From: Hirsutella rhossiliensis
Taxonomy: Eukaryota > Ascomycota > Sordariomycetes > Hypocreales > Ophiocordycipitaceae
DNA: 64,000 nt
Assembly: GCF_020360975.1 (NCBI RefSeq)
Contig: NW_025408677.1
Span: forward strand, 1,302,001 to 1,366,000
Direction of reading: 5' to 3'
Shown piece after piece: positions 46,801 to 59,370 of the stretch; the stretch's first letter is position 1, and every line of letters begins with the position of its first letter. The notes beneath the pieces are model-generated. The model ran no database searches. It was not told where the DNA came from and saw nothing but the letters and a program-made list of their open reading frames with translations. The position numbers and the translations under genes are program-made.

Positions 46801-49800
46801 CGGATCGCCCTAGAGAATAGCATCTAGTAGACCGGGCGATCGAGCAAGCCGGCAAGCTTAGATACTAAGATCTAGTACATCTGCTTTGCTTAAGGCTTGG
46901 CCACGATAACTCGGACAAGCTTAGAGCTATCGCTGAGAGCCGCCGTGACTATAGGGATAATAATAGATGATTTTCCTTCTCCTATATTTAGTTGCATAAC
47001 AGCGTTGCTGTTGTCCGGGGGCCTGATTATCTATAAGGCGATTCGGTTTTGCACTTCGCGAATTATAAGCTCGCTCTCGTATTTAAGTAGGAGCTATTCC
47101 GGGAATTTATATAGGTCCTAGCCCTAACGGCCCGTGTTTTTAAGCTCGCGAAGTAGATCGACTTTATTGTCTTAAAGTTATACTAGGCGCCGGGCTTGCT
47201 AAATAAGGGTAATTGCTACGCTATAGGCAACAACGGCTTCTTTCTATAAATCTAGGAGACGCTCGAAAGCAGAGTTCCTTAATTGTTTTAAGCATAGAAT
47301 AGGATAGATTCTTAGGTAATACCTTGCTTTAATAATGATAGCGTGTATCGCCTAAGATGCGTCGTAAGAGTCCGAAGTTAACGAGCTGATGGCCTGAGAC
47401 AATAAGCGATATAGTTCTTTGGCGCGTATCTCGCATTGCTCTAGGTGCTTCTAAAGAGCCTTAGCCCGCTCGGTTAAACAGTCTTTGTCTAAGTGCTTTA
47501 CCACGTGGAGTTATAGGCTCGAAAGACTATCTTTAAGCTCCGCGAGATACCGGCGCTTATGCCTAAATCCAGCTTCCGATTCCAAGAAATTAAGTACTTA
47601 GGCTAGTTCGTTGCGGGGGGCGTCGCTAACAATCTTTATTTATACGAAGCGGTCGAGCCTAAGAGCAGGCTCGAACACAGCACCTCGGGGAGGACTATAG
47701 AAGGCATCTTCGACTAATACGAAGCCTTGTTAACGGGTTGTTAGCGAAATCCTAACTGGCTTAAACGCACGTTCGACAGAAACACTTTCTACTAGTATTT
47801 TGCCTAGATTGTGAACGAACGACTACAGGTATTCTCTAAAGAGTAGGTTGGCATGCCAGGTACTCTAGCTCGAAATAACGAGACTTATCGCCTTAGAGAC
47901 GCTAAAATAAGTCCTTGATAAGGTATCCTGCGGCTAGATGGGACGAGCATATAGCTACTATTAAATAAGATGATGCTAAAATGAATTTGCGGCGCGTTTT
48001 TTGTTGCTCTTATGCTCCCGTTGCCGTCGTATTAGAGTTTCCCGGCTAGATTCGCTAGAAAGTATAGCAGAATTTCTCTCTGGGCACTGATCGTAACGTA
48101 AAGCCGTATTATAAATCTAAACCCGAAGCTGCTCTTTCTGCACGCTATAGCCCTCTGCTAATTTAAACGAGCCGCCCGTAGGCAGAGTAGTTGCAGATAC
48201 CGTAGGGGAGAAGAAGAACGATAGGAGGGCTTACACTAGCTACTTATTGTGATTATCTGCGTAAGATAGTGTCGCTAGCTATCCTATTGCCTAGAACTTA
48301 TTAAGAAATCGCCGATTGCGCTAAAAGGCGTAATATAAGGGGCACTAAAGAGAGGGTAAAAATATTCTAGGATCTTCGAGCTATTTTGCGTTATACTCGA
48401 TCTTAAACTCTAGAGATACTTTTCCTTTTGCTATTTAGTCTTAAATTAGACTATATAGATAGTCTACTAAGTCTAGAGAAACTCGATATAGCAGGGAACT
48501 TAGGCCGCGGTTGATGCGGTATACTATCTCGCTTACGTGGCGTGCTTAGGTTAGTTGTCTTATGCGGTCTCTCGACGCGTAGAACTTATCATACTTATTA
48601 GTAAAGTCTTCGGCGCCGAAACTAGATATATATTAGCCGGCCCTTCGTATGATTTCTCGCTCGATAAGGTGCATTTCGGCGTGTCGCAGTTAGATAGGCT
48701 CGATTGCCTCTATAGGATAGAGAAAGTCGATCGCGGAGGCGTTGTCGAGGATACCCCGGGCAGCTTTATAGAAACGAGAGTCCTATGCTAGGAAGCTTAG
48801 ATGCCGCGACCACTTAACCGCCTACATATCTCTCTCGTAAGGTGGATAGAAGGAGCGGCCGGGGGTAAGAGCAGCAATAGATGCTAATATGTCTATGGCA
48901 ACTTAACTTAAGCAGCTAATAGAGCGAACCGTAGCCGACCTAAGGATCTCTAGGGCCTACTCCGTTCCTATTTAGTAAGTAAATAGGTCGGGATAGGAAT
49001 AGGTCGTAAGCGCGTAGAGGTAGGCGAGGTAAAGCTTACTTTCTACTTTGCCGTTGTCCTTTTATTAGTAGAGCAGATTGTTAATAGAATAGGCCTATAC
49101 TCGATGGGCGGTGCTATATATCACCGAAGTATCTACGTGCGCGCCGAAAGTCTTATACTGTTTTATCTAATATTAGATATTACCTTGCGGTATAATAACC
49201 CTTCTATACTGCGCGTTATTAACGTCTCGTAAGACAAGCTTGCTTCTAAAACCCACGAGTGTCTCGATAGACTGGTTATCGTCGACCTATATCCCTAGGA
49301 ATTCCCTTAATCGAATCACTAATTCCCCTAGCTTAAGCTGAAAGCCGAGTTGCAGTCGCGGGAGCTCTACGGAAAGAAGGCGAGTATCCCTATTAAGCAC
49401 TATATAAAGATCTAGGCGAGCCTCGAGTAGGGACAGAATTCCCGTAATTTGCTCTACCGAGCTACTCCTAGGGCATAGCAAGCATAGGTACCTACTCTAA
49501 GTAAGCTTCCAATTTAAGCCGTGCTAGCTAAGAGACTAGTTATCCTCGTAGAAACTCTAAGGATCCTTAATAAGGCGAAACTCGATAGTTTTAGTATCGC
49601 AATCGTACTAGTGAACGTAGTCCTTAATAAAGCAGTTTAGTAGCACGCCGGGAAAGGCATATAGCGGAATAAGCTCGAGGTTTAACCCGTTCTTCTCTAA
49701 GCGCACTAGCAGATCCTAATTATAACTTAACTAGCTGCTAAAGGTGCTCTGTATTTTAAAATAGACGATATAACCCTTAAAATTATTAGTACTATAAAAT

Positions 49801-49851
49801 TGCATGTCTACTAGAGGACTAGGTATAACGTCGATAGCGGAGCATCTAAAC
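43850..49851 (-). pseudogene. DUF3638/DUF3645 giant gene, 3' part
   Basis: Fungal protein of about 3,000 residues with DUF3638 and DUF3645; molecular role poorly defined. Reading leftwards: LNRDTRLLSVELPRLQLGF near 49400; MQLNIGEGKSSIIIPIV near 46980 (a Walker-A-like GEGKS in DUF3638); LVRVIVAKP near 46900; GGVIIVQPEHLLLFQLIGL near 46710; DENFSVKFKLVYTIS near 46580; TRVVLDVSA near 45440, FLDKSHIRGIDLKLPANY near 45250 and VTLGANLTKDRLVQ near 45150 (DUF3645); and the end block GQLYLLS with DYICVCNVLGLTYKPGDEF near 44020. Stops are TAG/TAA. It is interrupted by hAT copy 2 at 49852 and continues at 63722. Confidence 0.8.
49844..49851. repeat. hAT target duplication ATCTAAAC, left
   Basis: Identical to 63722-63729. 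Confidence 0.9.
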
Positions 49852-52720
49852 TAGGGTGGCGATTAACGTAACTAACTTAACCTTAGCCCTTAGTTAAGTA
49901 AGTTAACCGATTAATAAGCTTTTCCTCCATTAAGTTAATTAACCTTAGCCCTATATTAAGTTAGTTAATATTGCGTTAATAGTTAACTAGCTTCCTATGC
50001 CCTATCTTAGTACTATAATCGCTACCTTAGAGTTAAATAACCTAACGTAACTCTACTCCTACCCTACCTCTTCCTCCTATATCTATATTAGTAAACCCTA
50101 AAGCTATCCTCTAACTACCTTCTCCTCGACCGGCTCCCTAGCTACTACTTTATCCGCCTTATTTAATAGTATTAAATTAACTTCCTTTATAATACCCGCT
50201 TATAACTATAACCGTAGTACCTAGTAAATAGTAATCGTACTTACCTCTAGCTAACTCTAAAAACGCGTTACTATATAACCTACCGCCGAGAATAGCCTTT
50301 TATACTCTACGCTTATCGCTTAAACTATTATAAAGTCTATAGCTATTCGCGAAAGCCTAGGGTACTTAAACCGCTATATATACTAATACTTACGCGGATT
50401 ACGAATATCGCTATCTATAGGTAATAGGTCCTTTTATTACCTAGTATACTTATCCTTTACTTTATTAATATCGTTTTCTTTATAAGAACGTATCTAAGCT
50501 TTATCCTTATATCGTTTAAACGGAGAATAATACTATATCCGTTAACGCTTTATAGCTTGTTTATTATAATCCTTTATAAAGATATTTAATATCTTATATT
50601 CTCTATCTTAAACGGACTATACTATATCTTTTGCCTTAGAAACCTATATTAGCTATTTAGACTATATTATCTTAAAATAACCCTATTAATAAGTAGGGTA
50701 TAGTACTAGTACCGTATAATATATTAAAGTCTTATCTAGCTTATTATAGTATTTATTAAGCTTCTTTTAGCTAAGATTAATATTAGCCCTAAAATACTTA
50801 AGGTTAGGATACTTATCGATCTTAGCTTTAGCCTTTTCTAATTCTACTAGTAAGAATTTATATCCTATAATTACGTCCTATATATTACTATAGGACTTAA
50901 AATATCCTTACTTATACTTCTATTAAATCCTATCGCCTTTAAGCGCTTTAACTATATCCTTAAAGCTTTATAAGATATCCTTAAACGCCTCTAAAATAGA
51001 CTAGTCCTTATTATTTAGTTTATTCTTATCTCGATATATAGTAGGTATAACTATACTTACCTTAAGCCTCTTTAACCGCTTTAACGTATTATCCTTTTCT
51101 TATTCTTACTTATACTTTAGGACTAGCGTCTTAAGGTAAGGTCGAAGCATTAAGGCCCGCTAGATTATATATAGCTATAATAGCTAGCGCGTTTTATTAT
51201 CGATAACTACCTTAAGGGGCTTTTAAATTCTTATGCTCGGATCTCTAAATATATCGAACTCTAGCCGCTAGATATTATAGAAAAGTATAGTAAGTATATT
51301 AGATTAGTAGATCGTAACTATAAGGTTATAGAGCTTACTAATTAGGCCTCTCTTCTACTAAAGCTTATACTTAGTCGTAGCTAAGACGTCTTTATATCGT
51401 AGCTAGGACTTAAATATATTAATATCCTTTTTAAAGAGAATAGCTTTAACTATAAGGTTAATTATATAGCTAAAGTAACGGCCCTATCGTTCTTTACTAA
51501 AGAACCTAAATCTCTCCTTAATAGTATCTATTATAGTATTATTATTTAGTATATTATTAAGCGTAAAGTACCTTATTTTCTTATCTAAGATCTTATATAA
51601 CTTAAGTATTTCGATAATCTTATATTTAATATTAGCCCCTAAGTATTAAACTATTAGCTTAAGTACTCTTAAAATAAGCTTATAGGACTTACTATCCTTA
51701 TTTTAAAAGAAGTATATAACGCTATATAGAGCGTGCTTATTTCGCGATCCCTAACTATCGAACGAGATATATATTAACCTAGGTAAACGCCTTAATACCT
51801 CGATAACCTTCCCTTTATACTTCTTAAATTTAGTAACGGCGCGCTTACGAACTATATTATAGCTAATATAGGTATCCGCGCTCGTAATAAATAGGTTAAG
51901 GTACTCGAAAATAGCCTATAGCCTTATATTTTTAGGTTCTTAGAATAATAGGTTACTCTCGACGATCTATTCGACTACTAAACGTTAGAAGATATTCCTA
52001 TTAAAGCTCTTAATAAGGTAATTCGTAATAGCTTACTCTTAGGGTATATTTAGATCGAGGTTAAAGGCATCCGTTATCGTCTAGTATCCTATAGACGGTT
52101 TCTTTTAAGGCGCTAGTATAGAACGTTTTCTAGAGGGATCTTAGATCTTATAATAGTCCTAGAAATACCGCTTAGCGTTTTAGGTGCTAATCGAAATTAT
52201 AGTGCCGGGCTTCGGCCTATTCCGTTTAATATAAACTTTATAAACCTATTGCTAATCTAAGCCCTTCTCGATATTAAAGCTATATTCCTATACCTATAAT
52301 TTTATACTTCGGCTTTACTAGGCCTATATATAACTATAGAAATATCGGAATAATCGATCTTTATCTTATTAAGCGGCGCGAGCCTCGGCTAGTATAGATA
52401 GCTCGGGTATAGATAGAGCTAGCGTTAAGGGAGCCGGTAAGAAAGGGGGAGGTAGTACGAAATCTATAGCCTCGAAATCTAAACTTTTTAAACGTATTAA
52501 GCGGAAGAAGTAAGGGTCTAGAGAAGCGAGTAATAAAGGGAGGCTAGGCTAACGCTAGTACTAGAATAATAAGACGCGAGCGAATCGTATCGGACGCGTT
52601 AACGCGTCGAGCCTATAACTAGTTAATATATTATATATAGTATATAGATTTATAATATTCCTAGGTATATATAGAGGTACTCCTTAATAAGTACTAACCC
52701 CTAGGTATAGTTCGGGCTAG

Positions 52721-52725
52721 GCTAC
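52721..52725. repeat. Target duplication GCTAC, left
   Basis: Matches 63531-63535. Confidence 0.9.
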
Positions 52726-53194
52726 TGTTACGACCCGACCAACGGATGTTACGACCCGACCAACGGATGGCCATGACACGGGCCAGGGATGACTAACCGC
52801 TGAAGGATCACGTGACCATGCGAAAGGTGATCGGTGGATCGCCTTACGATCAAGCGAGCGGTGCTCGACGGATCGTTCATCGATCAAGGTGATCACCTCT
52901 GTGATCACCTCCAGCACCTCGCGATCAGAGACGGGCAGTTGGGTATATATAGCTGCCCCATTTCACTCCTTTAGACTAGATAGCTCTTTAGCTTTCAACA
53001 CAATCATTACGATCCCTATCACGATCTCATCTCTGATTCCGATCACTTGATTACCTGGTTACAGTCTACGGTCTACGACCTCCGACTCATCACCAACGTG
53101 ACATACTTATCATTGCTCAGACCACGCCCTGTTGTATCTGCCAACATAAACCCCTCGACAGGTTTATCCCTTGGGAATATCACCGGTCGTCACA
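52726..53194 (+). repeat. 5' LTR of chromovirus 2
   Basis: 469 bp. It begins with two tandem copies of the 21-bp unit starting TGTTACGACCCGACC and has a TATATATA box at 52944-52951. A candidate RNA start near 52990 lies about 40 bp further on. Confidence 0.93.
52944..52951 (+). promoter_or_regulatory. TATA box of chromovirus 2
   Basis: TATATATA in the 5' LTR, about 40 bp before the sequence complementary to the primer-binding site. Confidence 0.65.
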
Positions 53195-53195
53195 C

Positions 53196-53205
53196 GTTGA
53201 AAGCT
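53196..53205 (+). promoter_or_regulatory. Primer-binding site, self-priming type
   Basis: GTTGAAAGCT begins one base after the 5' LTR and is the exact reverse complement of AGCTTTCAAC at 52990-52999 in the LTR. The spacing rule is the same as in chromovirus 1. Confidence 0.7.
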
Positions 53206-53257
53206 CTTGTTCAGAACGATACCGCGTCTCTCTGAGCAATATCGCATAACTGTCAAC

Positions 53258-54340
53258 ATGCCTGCACAGCAAACTGGATCAACCAACTCGGGACACACCG
53301 TGTCGCCGCAGGACATGATGCGCGAAATCATCAGCCTTCGACAGGAGGTCCAAGTGCTCAGGAACGGAGGAGGCAACGGACAAGTCAGGGACATCGGAGA
53401 AGCAGTCAAACCAAAACAGCCAGGACCATTCGACGGTACTCATGGCACGCTTCGAGACTTTCTCACCCAACTCAAAGCCTACCACCGATTCTATCCGACC
53501 AAGCTCTCGGACCCAGTCGAAAAGGTACTCCACGCAGGAAATTGTTTATCTGGAACGGCACTCGCCTGGTTTGGACCCATCATGAGGACTTTCTCGACAA
53601 CCAACCAGCGCGACGAGACAACGAGACAGACGAAGTCTTTGCCAGTTTCAAGGATTCGAAGAAGCCATTACGAAGGTATTCGGAACAACCGACGAGGAAC
53701 GAGAGGCCGAACAGAAACTTCGAGAACTCCGACAAAGGATCTCAGCATCGGATTATGCTGCGAAGTTCCGTCAAGTCACCTCAAAGCTTGATTGGGACGA
53801 CGAACCCTTATGTCACGATTCTACGACGGACTTAAAGAAGAAGTCAAGGACGAGCTCTACAAGGAAAATCGACCTGACAACCTCTCGGACTACATTGCTA
53901 TGGCAGTACGAATCGACGACAGACAGTATGCGCGACGCCAAGAAAAGAAGCAAGGAAGAGGAAACTGGAACCCTTCCTATGGGAACAACTTCAACCGACG
54001 CGCCAACTACAAGAAGAAGCGCGAAACTCCCATTGCCTACGCCCACACAACTAACCCAGGCAGGATGGACCTGGACGCAACCCAAAAAAGCAAAGGAAAG
54101 TGTTTCAACTGCGGGAAACTTGGACATTACTCCAAAGAATGCAGACAACCTCGCAAGGAGAAAACCCACTGGGCCCCAGCCCCAGAAGGTAAGAAACACC
54201 TAAACGCTACTAACAAACAGGAACCAAAGCATGAACTCCTTAACTGGACTGCATGCTACGACGACAAATGTACGGTACACCTAAGCGACAAACAAGGTAC
54301 CGGATGGTTTCAAAACCACCAAAGAGAACCCTTGCAATGA
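53258..54340 (+). pseudogene. Gag of chromovirus 2, frameshifted
   Basis: Start at ATG 53258 (MPAQQTGSTNSGH). A coiled-coil-like IISLRQEVQVLRN is followed by the capsid region (GPFDGTHGTLRDFLTQLKAY), then a CX2CX4HX4C knuckle CFNCGKLGHYSKEC near 54100. The frame changes near 53545 and 53800. It packages the RNA. Confidence 0.8.
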
Positions 54341-55590
54341 TGCAACGAAGGATTCCACGACACCGAAACAAGTCAAATTCGCAGAGACAGAATATCCCTA
54401 TCCTGAAGGAGTCTCACAAGACTGGATCAGGAAGAACGGCAAACGATTCCAGGAAGACATGCGAATTAAAGACCGACAGCAAAGACGGGCAGTCTACAAA
54501 CAACATAACAAAGAGGACACGGACGCAGCCCTTATGCTCACAAAACTCGGACAACAACCCGAAGAAGATCAACGGAGTGTCGACGACACAAGCTCTGAAG
54601 AACAAGAGACACCCGAAGAAACAGAAGACGAAAACGAACTCGCACCACCACCCTCACTACTAAGGAAAACGCCACGATTGGAGAACACGCCCCATACTTC
54701 GAAGAATTCGAAGAGATGCTCAAAATTGGAACCCAGCAAATACCTCAAATTCTCACGGAAAACCAACAAGCTGCGATGATTCGATACCAACCGGCACCAC
54801 GCGGAGGAGACTACGCTGTGGCTATCGCCGTAGTCGATACCTTTACAGCTCTACAACGAGAATGGCAACCACGAGGAGAATTTTCAGATGACCCAAGAAC
54901 AGTGCTCAGTCACGAAGAGCACAAACATATTTCATGGATCTCATGCGTCTATTTGGACTGCATGATACACTTCAGAAGAAGGCACGACACAACGCTTTCC
55001 CAGTCAGATTCGACGGACAAATACTTTCGAAACCCTACCTAAGCACGGAACTGGACTACTGGAAAATCGATCAACGTTACCCGAACGACCAAGTCATGTT
55101 ATTGGAACCCGATTACGGCACGCCACTTGAATGCCGCGATGATTACGGTTCTTTAACGAGATGTCTTTCGGAAACATGCAAAATCCACAAACACGCCAAA
55201 ATTGGGGAATGGCACAACGCCACTCGCTCTAAGGCATCCGAACCATCTATCTTCACAAGACTCGCGCAACGAATCAGATGCGACGAAGAAGATTACAACG
55301 AATGTGCACACGAACTGCAAAGTTCACGAACACGAAAAGGCACGAGCATGGCACAAACGACACAACGGTGCACCAAAGGACTACTGGCGACACCTACGAA
55401 GGCTACAAGCTACATTCGACCAAGGAAAAATTAACGCAGAAGAACTACGCGCAAAACAGAAAGACGCAGAACGAAAACTCGATTCCTGGTACGAAAACGA
55501 ACAGAATTGCGAAGCACGGTACGCAATCAACTGCGAAGCAACACAATGCAAACAACACAGCGTTGAGAAACAAGAAATCTTCGATTGGCT
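54254..55590 (+). other. Cys-His-Lys-Trp repeat spacer, gag to protease
   Basis: Between the zinc knuckle and the protease lie about 1.4 kb holding repeats of a C-x4-C-x2-H-x3-K motif, usually followed by W after 3-5 residues. Copies: CYDDKCTVHLSDK at 54254; CVYLDCMIH at about 54945 (K after a frameshift, F for W); CLSETCKIHKHAK at 55162; a copy split by a frameshift with CAHE then CKVHEHEK at 55303; and CEATQCKQHSVEK at 55532. The middle is charged and helical-looking (EELRAKQKDAERKLDSWYE). Function unknown; possibly metal-binding. It sits where gag and pol are normally joined. Confidence 0.6.
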
Positions 55591-55776
55591 ACAAGAAATC
55601 AGTCTCTTGAGCCCCGACACGACACCACGCGACGAAAACATAAAGAAACGATATCAACAACAAATCGAAGAAGAATACCCAAATGAAACGAATAAGGACC
55701 AGGCAAAAAACGAGGTACGCCATCTGTAAAAGGGCTACAGACTGGCACGACACGACAAGATCCAAGGACCCTATGC

Positions 55777-56470
55777 ATGGCAACGGCAAGCCATGGCAAC
55801 CAAATGGTATTGGACATCCAAATCGCGGGACATCACGTACACGCACTATTGGATTGCGGCGCGATGGGCAATTACGTTTCACCTAGAGTCATCAATCGTT
55901 ACCGACTCCCATGGAGACACAAGAAAGATCCATATGAACTCACGAATATCGAAGGAGGGCCTTCAACTATAACAACGGAATCATTGATATGGAGATTGAT
56001 CACCTCGACATCAATATCCAGGGCCACGACGAACGAGTCGACTTCGACATCATGGACATTGGAGAACACGACCTTGTGTTAGGGCTTCCATGGTTACAGG
56101 AGAGCAACCCACTGATCAACTGGAAAACTGGCCAGCTGCGTTGGAACGAAGACGCAAGTTTCCAAGACCAGCAGATTTGGGAGAAAGCAAAATTTTGCGA
56201 TGATTTAGCCACTGAACAGGACGAAAGGGATGACCGTTCAAGCAAATCATTACGGGCTTCAGCGATACAAACGAAAACAGCAACCGAACCGGCGGACACA
56301 ACAAAATCGACTGACAAGACCCACGTACTGACCAACACGGCTGTACAACCTGGCATCCGACATAAACAGAACAAAGGACACAACAAGAAGATCCGAAGAG
56401 TTATTGCCACTCTAAGGAAAGACCTCGAACAAATCAATAAAGAGCTCGAGTTAAGAGAAACTAGCTCTTA
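55777..56470 (+). pseudogene. Protease region of chromovirus 2
   Basis: Retropepsin-like block HALLDCGAMGNYVS near 55840, where the usual D-S/T-G-A reads D-C-G-A, then a second-strand LGLPWLQESNPLINW near 56080, normal for Ty3 proteases. The two parts are in different frames. Confidence 0.7.
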
Positions 56471-56498
56471 AAAGAAAGAATAAAGCCCACAAGACAGA

Positions 56499-57960
56499 AT
56501 GAAGAACATCCCACAGGAATACCGGAAATACGACAAACTCTTCAAGGAAGAACTCGAGACAGGGTTACCCGAACACAGTCAATGGGACCACGAAATTTGT
56601 CTCAAAGATGGAAGAACGCCGACGTTCCATAAGATTTACAACCTAAACGAAAAGCAACTGCAAACGCTACGCGACTACCTCGACGAGAATCTACGAAAGG
56701 ATACATACGAACATCAACATCCGAAGCAGGCTACCCAGTCATGTTTGTTCCAAAGAAAAACGGCAAGCTACGACTAGTTGTCGACTACAGACGCCTAAAC
56801 GATATTACAATGAAGGACCGAACACCATTACCGCTTATATCGGAACTACGAGATCGACTGCACGGCAAAAAATGGTTTACAGCCCTCGATCTCAAAGGCG
56901 CCTACAACTTAATACGCATGAAGAAGGGACACGAATGGATGACAGCTTTCAGAACGAAATTCGGACTATTCGAATATCTGGTAATGCCATTTGGACTCAC
57001 AAATGCACCAGCTACCTTCCAACGGATGATCAACAATGTCCTACGCGAACACTTGGACATCTTTGTGGTAGTATACCTGGATGATATCCTAATCTTCTCG
57101 GACACCCTAGAAGAACACAAGGAACACGTCCACAAGGTACTCCGCGCACTTCAGAATGCGAAGTTACTGGTTGAACCAGAAAAAAGCAAGTTCCACACAC
57201 AGGAAGTAGATTTCCTCGGACACACGATCTCACCAGGAGAGATACGAATGCAACAAGACAAGATCAACTCAGTCAAAGAATGGCCAACGCCAAAGAACGT
57301 CAAGGACGTACAAAGTTTCCTAGGATTTGCGAATTACTACCGACGATTCATCAAAGATTTCGGAAAGATTGCAACACCACTACACGACTTAACGAAGAAG
57401 GAAAAAGAGTTTACATGGGACGACAAAGCCAACGAAGCTTTCAGATGCATCAAAACGACGATTACGCAAGAACCGGTCTTAACCACCTTCGATCCAGAAC
57501 GACAAATCGAACTCGAAACCGATGCATCAGACTTTGCTCTAGGAGCACAAATCGGACAGAAGGACGATGAAGGAAGACTACGACCAATTGCATTCTACTC
57601 GAAAAAGCTACATGGCGCAGAACTCAATTACCCCATCTACGACAAAGAATTCCTCGCAATCATTCAAGCTTTTAAGGAATTTCGACACTACCTTCTCGGA
57701 AGCAAACACAAAATCAAGGTCTACACAGATCACAAAAACATCTCACATTTCGCGACGACGCAACAATTGAACGGACGACAGATCCGATGGGCCGAATGTC
57801 TATCAGAATTCGACTACGAAATAATCCACAGAAAAGGAACAGAAAACGGTCGAGCTGATGCCCTCAGCCGACGATCCGACTACGACACAGGAGCACCTAT
57901 TGTGAAAGGACAACTCCTTGAGCTCAACAATGAAGGAATATGCAACAACGACAGCTTAAC
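56499..57960 (+). pseudogene. Reverse transcriptase-RNase H, chromovirus 2
   Basis: The longest open part of pol (from 56741; 489 codons to 58210, the last ~80 out of frame). RT motifs: FVPKKNGKLRLVVDYRRLN at 56744, MPFGLTNAPATFQRM at 56985, and VVVYLDDILIFS at 57067 with the catalytic YLDD. Connection: LGFANYYRRFIKDF near 57320. RNase H: LETDASDFALGAQIG near 57510, DKEFLAI near 57640 and YTDHKNISHF near 57723. An upstream frame (56499) gives the N-terminal part (DHEICLKDGRTP). Confidence 0.88.
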
Positions 57961-59110
57961 GCAATCTTCAAGGTCAATCCAGACGAAGGCCTTACGAAGA
58001 AGATCCAACAAGCCTACGATAAGGTTGATTGGGAACCACTTCCAGTTGTTTGGGAAGATGGCCTGGCAAAGCATCAAGGAAAGATCTTTGTACCAGAAGA
58101 ACTTCAGGACGAAGTTATACGCGAAATTCACGAACACCCGACACACGGACACCAAGGAATCCGGAGGACGATGGAAAGAATTCGACGAATCTACGACTTT
58201 CCACGGATGAAGAAACGAATCAGCGAAACTATCAGAAAATGCGAACTTTGCGCACGAAGCAAAGCTGAACGACACAAGCCATACGGAGAATTGCAACCGT
58301 TACCAGTACCAAAGAAACCATGGGACTCGATAGCTTTCGACCATATCACAAAGCTACCACCGTCAAAGAACCCATGACCAACGTCAAGTACGACAGCATA
58401 TTCGTCATTACCGACAGATTGACGAAGTACGGATACTTCTTACCGTACAAAGAAGCAAGCAACGCAGAAGAGCTAGCATATGTGTTCCTACGAACTATTG
58501 TCAGCAATCACGGACTACCGAACGAGATTGTCTCTGACAGAGGAAGCACATTTGTGGCCAAGTTTTGCAAGCTCATGGCACAATTAGGAACGAAACATAA
58601 GCTCAGCACAGCTTATCACCCACAAACAGATGGACAAACAGAACGACTCAACCAAACGCTTGAACAATATTTACGATGCTACATCAGCTACGAACAAAAC
58701 GATTGGGTTAAATGGCTACCGACGGCACAACTAGCTTACAACAGCTCAGTCACAGAGACAACCAAGCTCTCACCAGCATACGCCAATTACGGATACAACC
58801 CAGAAGCATTCAAGGTCACTCGACAAGGACCACAAGCGGAACGAGCGATACTGCAAGCAGATCAGCTACGAAAATTGCATAAAGAAATGCAACAAGAACT
58901 TCAATTCGTCAGAGAACGAATGTCCACTCACTACAATCGGAAAAGATTGCAGGGACCAATCATTCAAGAGGAGACATGGTCTACCTCGTACGACGAAACA
59001 TCAAAACAAAACGACCAAGCAACAAATTGGATTTCAAGAAACTTGGACCGTTCAAAGTCAAGAAAACCATTTCAAAAGTCAACTACGAACTTTCGCTACC
59101 AACAACAATG
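57940..59110 (+). pseudogene. Integrase of chromovirus 2
   Basis: Zinc-binding HHCC part: EIHEHPTHGHQG and CELCARSKAE, about 58120-58265. The catalytic core starts near 58330 (SIAFDHIT, ITDRLTKYGYF), then IVSDRGSTFVAKF near 58530 and STAYHPQTDGQTERLNQ near 58610 with the downstream Glu. A frame change lies at about 58370. It inserts the cDNA with 5-bp staggered joins, in line with the duplication GCTAC. Confidence 0.85.
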
Positions 59111-59139
59111 CGGATACACCGATATTTCATATCTCATTA

Positions 59140-59370
59140 TTGGAACCAGCACCACGAAACGCCAAACCACAGGAAAAAATCGAAGTCGACGACGATCAAG
59201 AATACGAAGCAGAACAAATACTGGACACAAGAAAACAAGGTCAGCAACAGGAATACCTTGTAAAATGGAAAGGATACGGACCTGAGGAAAACACATGGGA
59301 ACCCACCAAGCACCTGACCCATTGTGGTTCGCTTCTCCGACAATTCAATCAACAAAGATCAACCTCCTGA
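59140..59370 (+). CDS. Chromodomain tail of chromovirus 2 integrase
   Basis: Reads YEAEQILDTRKQ, EYLVKWKGYG and ENTWEPTKHL, a canonical chromodomain with the aromatic residues (Y, W, W) that bind methylated histone tails. Such domains steer chromoviruses into H3K9-methylated chromatin, which fits insertion into an RIP-mutated, presumably heterochromatic hAT. It is the C-terminal end of Pol; the frame is separated from the integrase core by indels. TGA at 59368-59370. Confidence 0.85.
   Translation: MEPAPRNAKPQEKIEVDDDQEYEAEQILDTRKQGQQQEYLVKWKGYGPEENTWEPTKHLTHCGSLLRQFNQQRSTS

Larger units (their letters stand above)
33780..52725. repeat. RIP-saturated block
   Basis: About 19 kb in which CpA and TpG are nearly absent and TpA is very frequent on both strands. 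The texture ends exactly at the chromovirus 2 insertion and resumes at 63531. RIP acts on duplicated DNA before meiosis, so each sequence in the block once had a second copy. Confidence 0.85.

Noticed and set aside
34000..52700. Many short ORFs of 60-100 codons in the TpA-rich block
   Set aside because: They are fragments of RIP-mutated genes or chance frames; only the frame-level homologies listed are supported.
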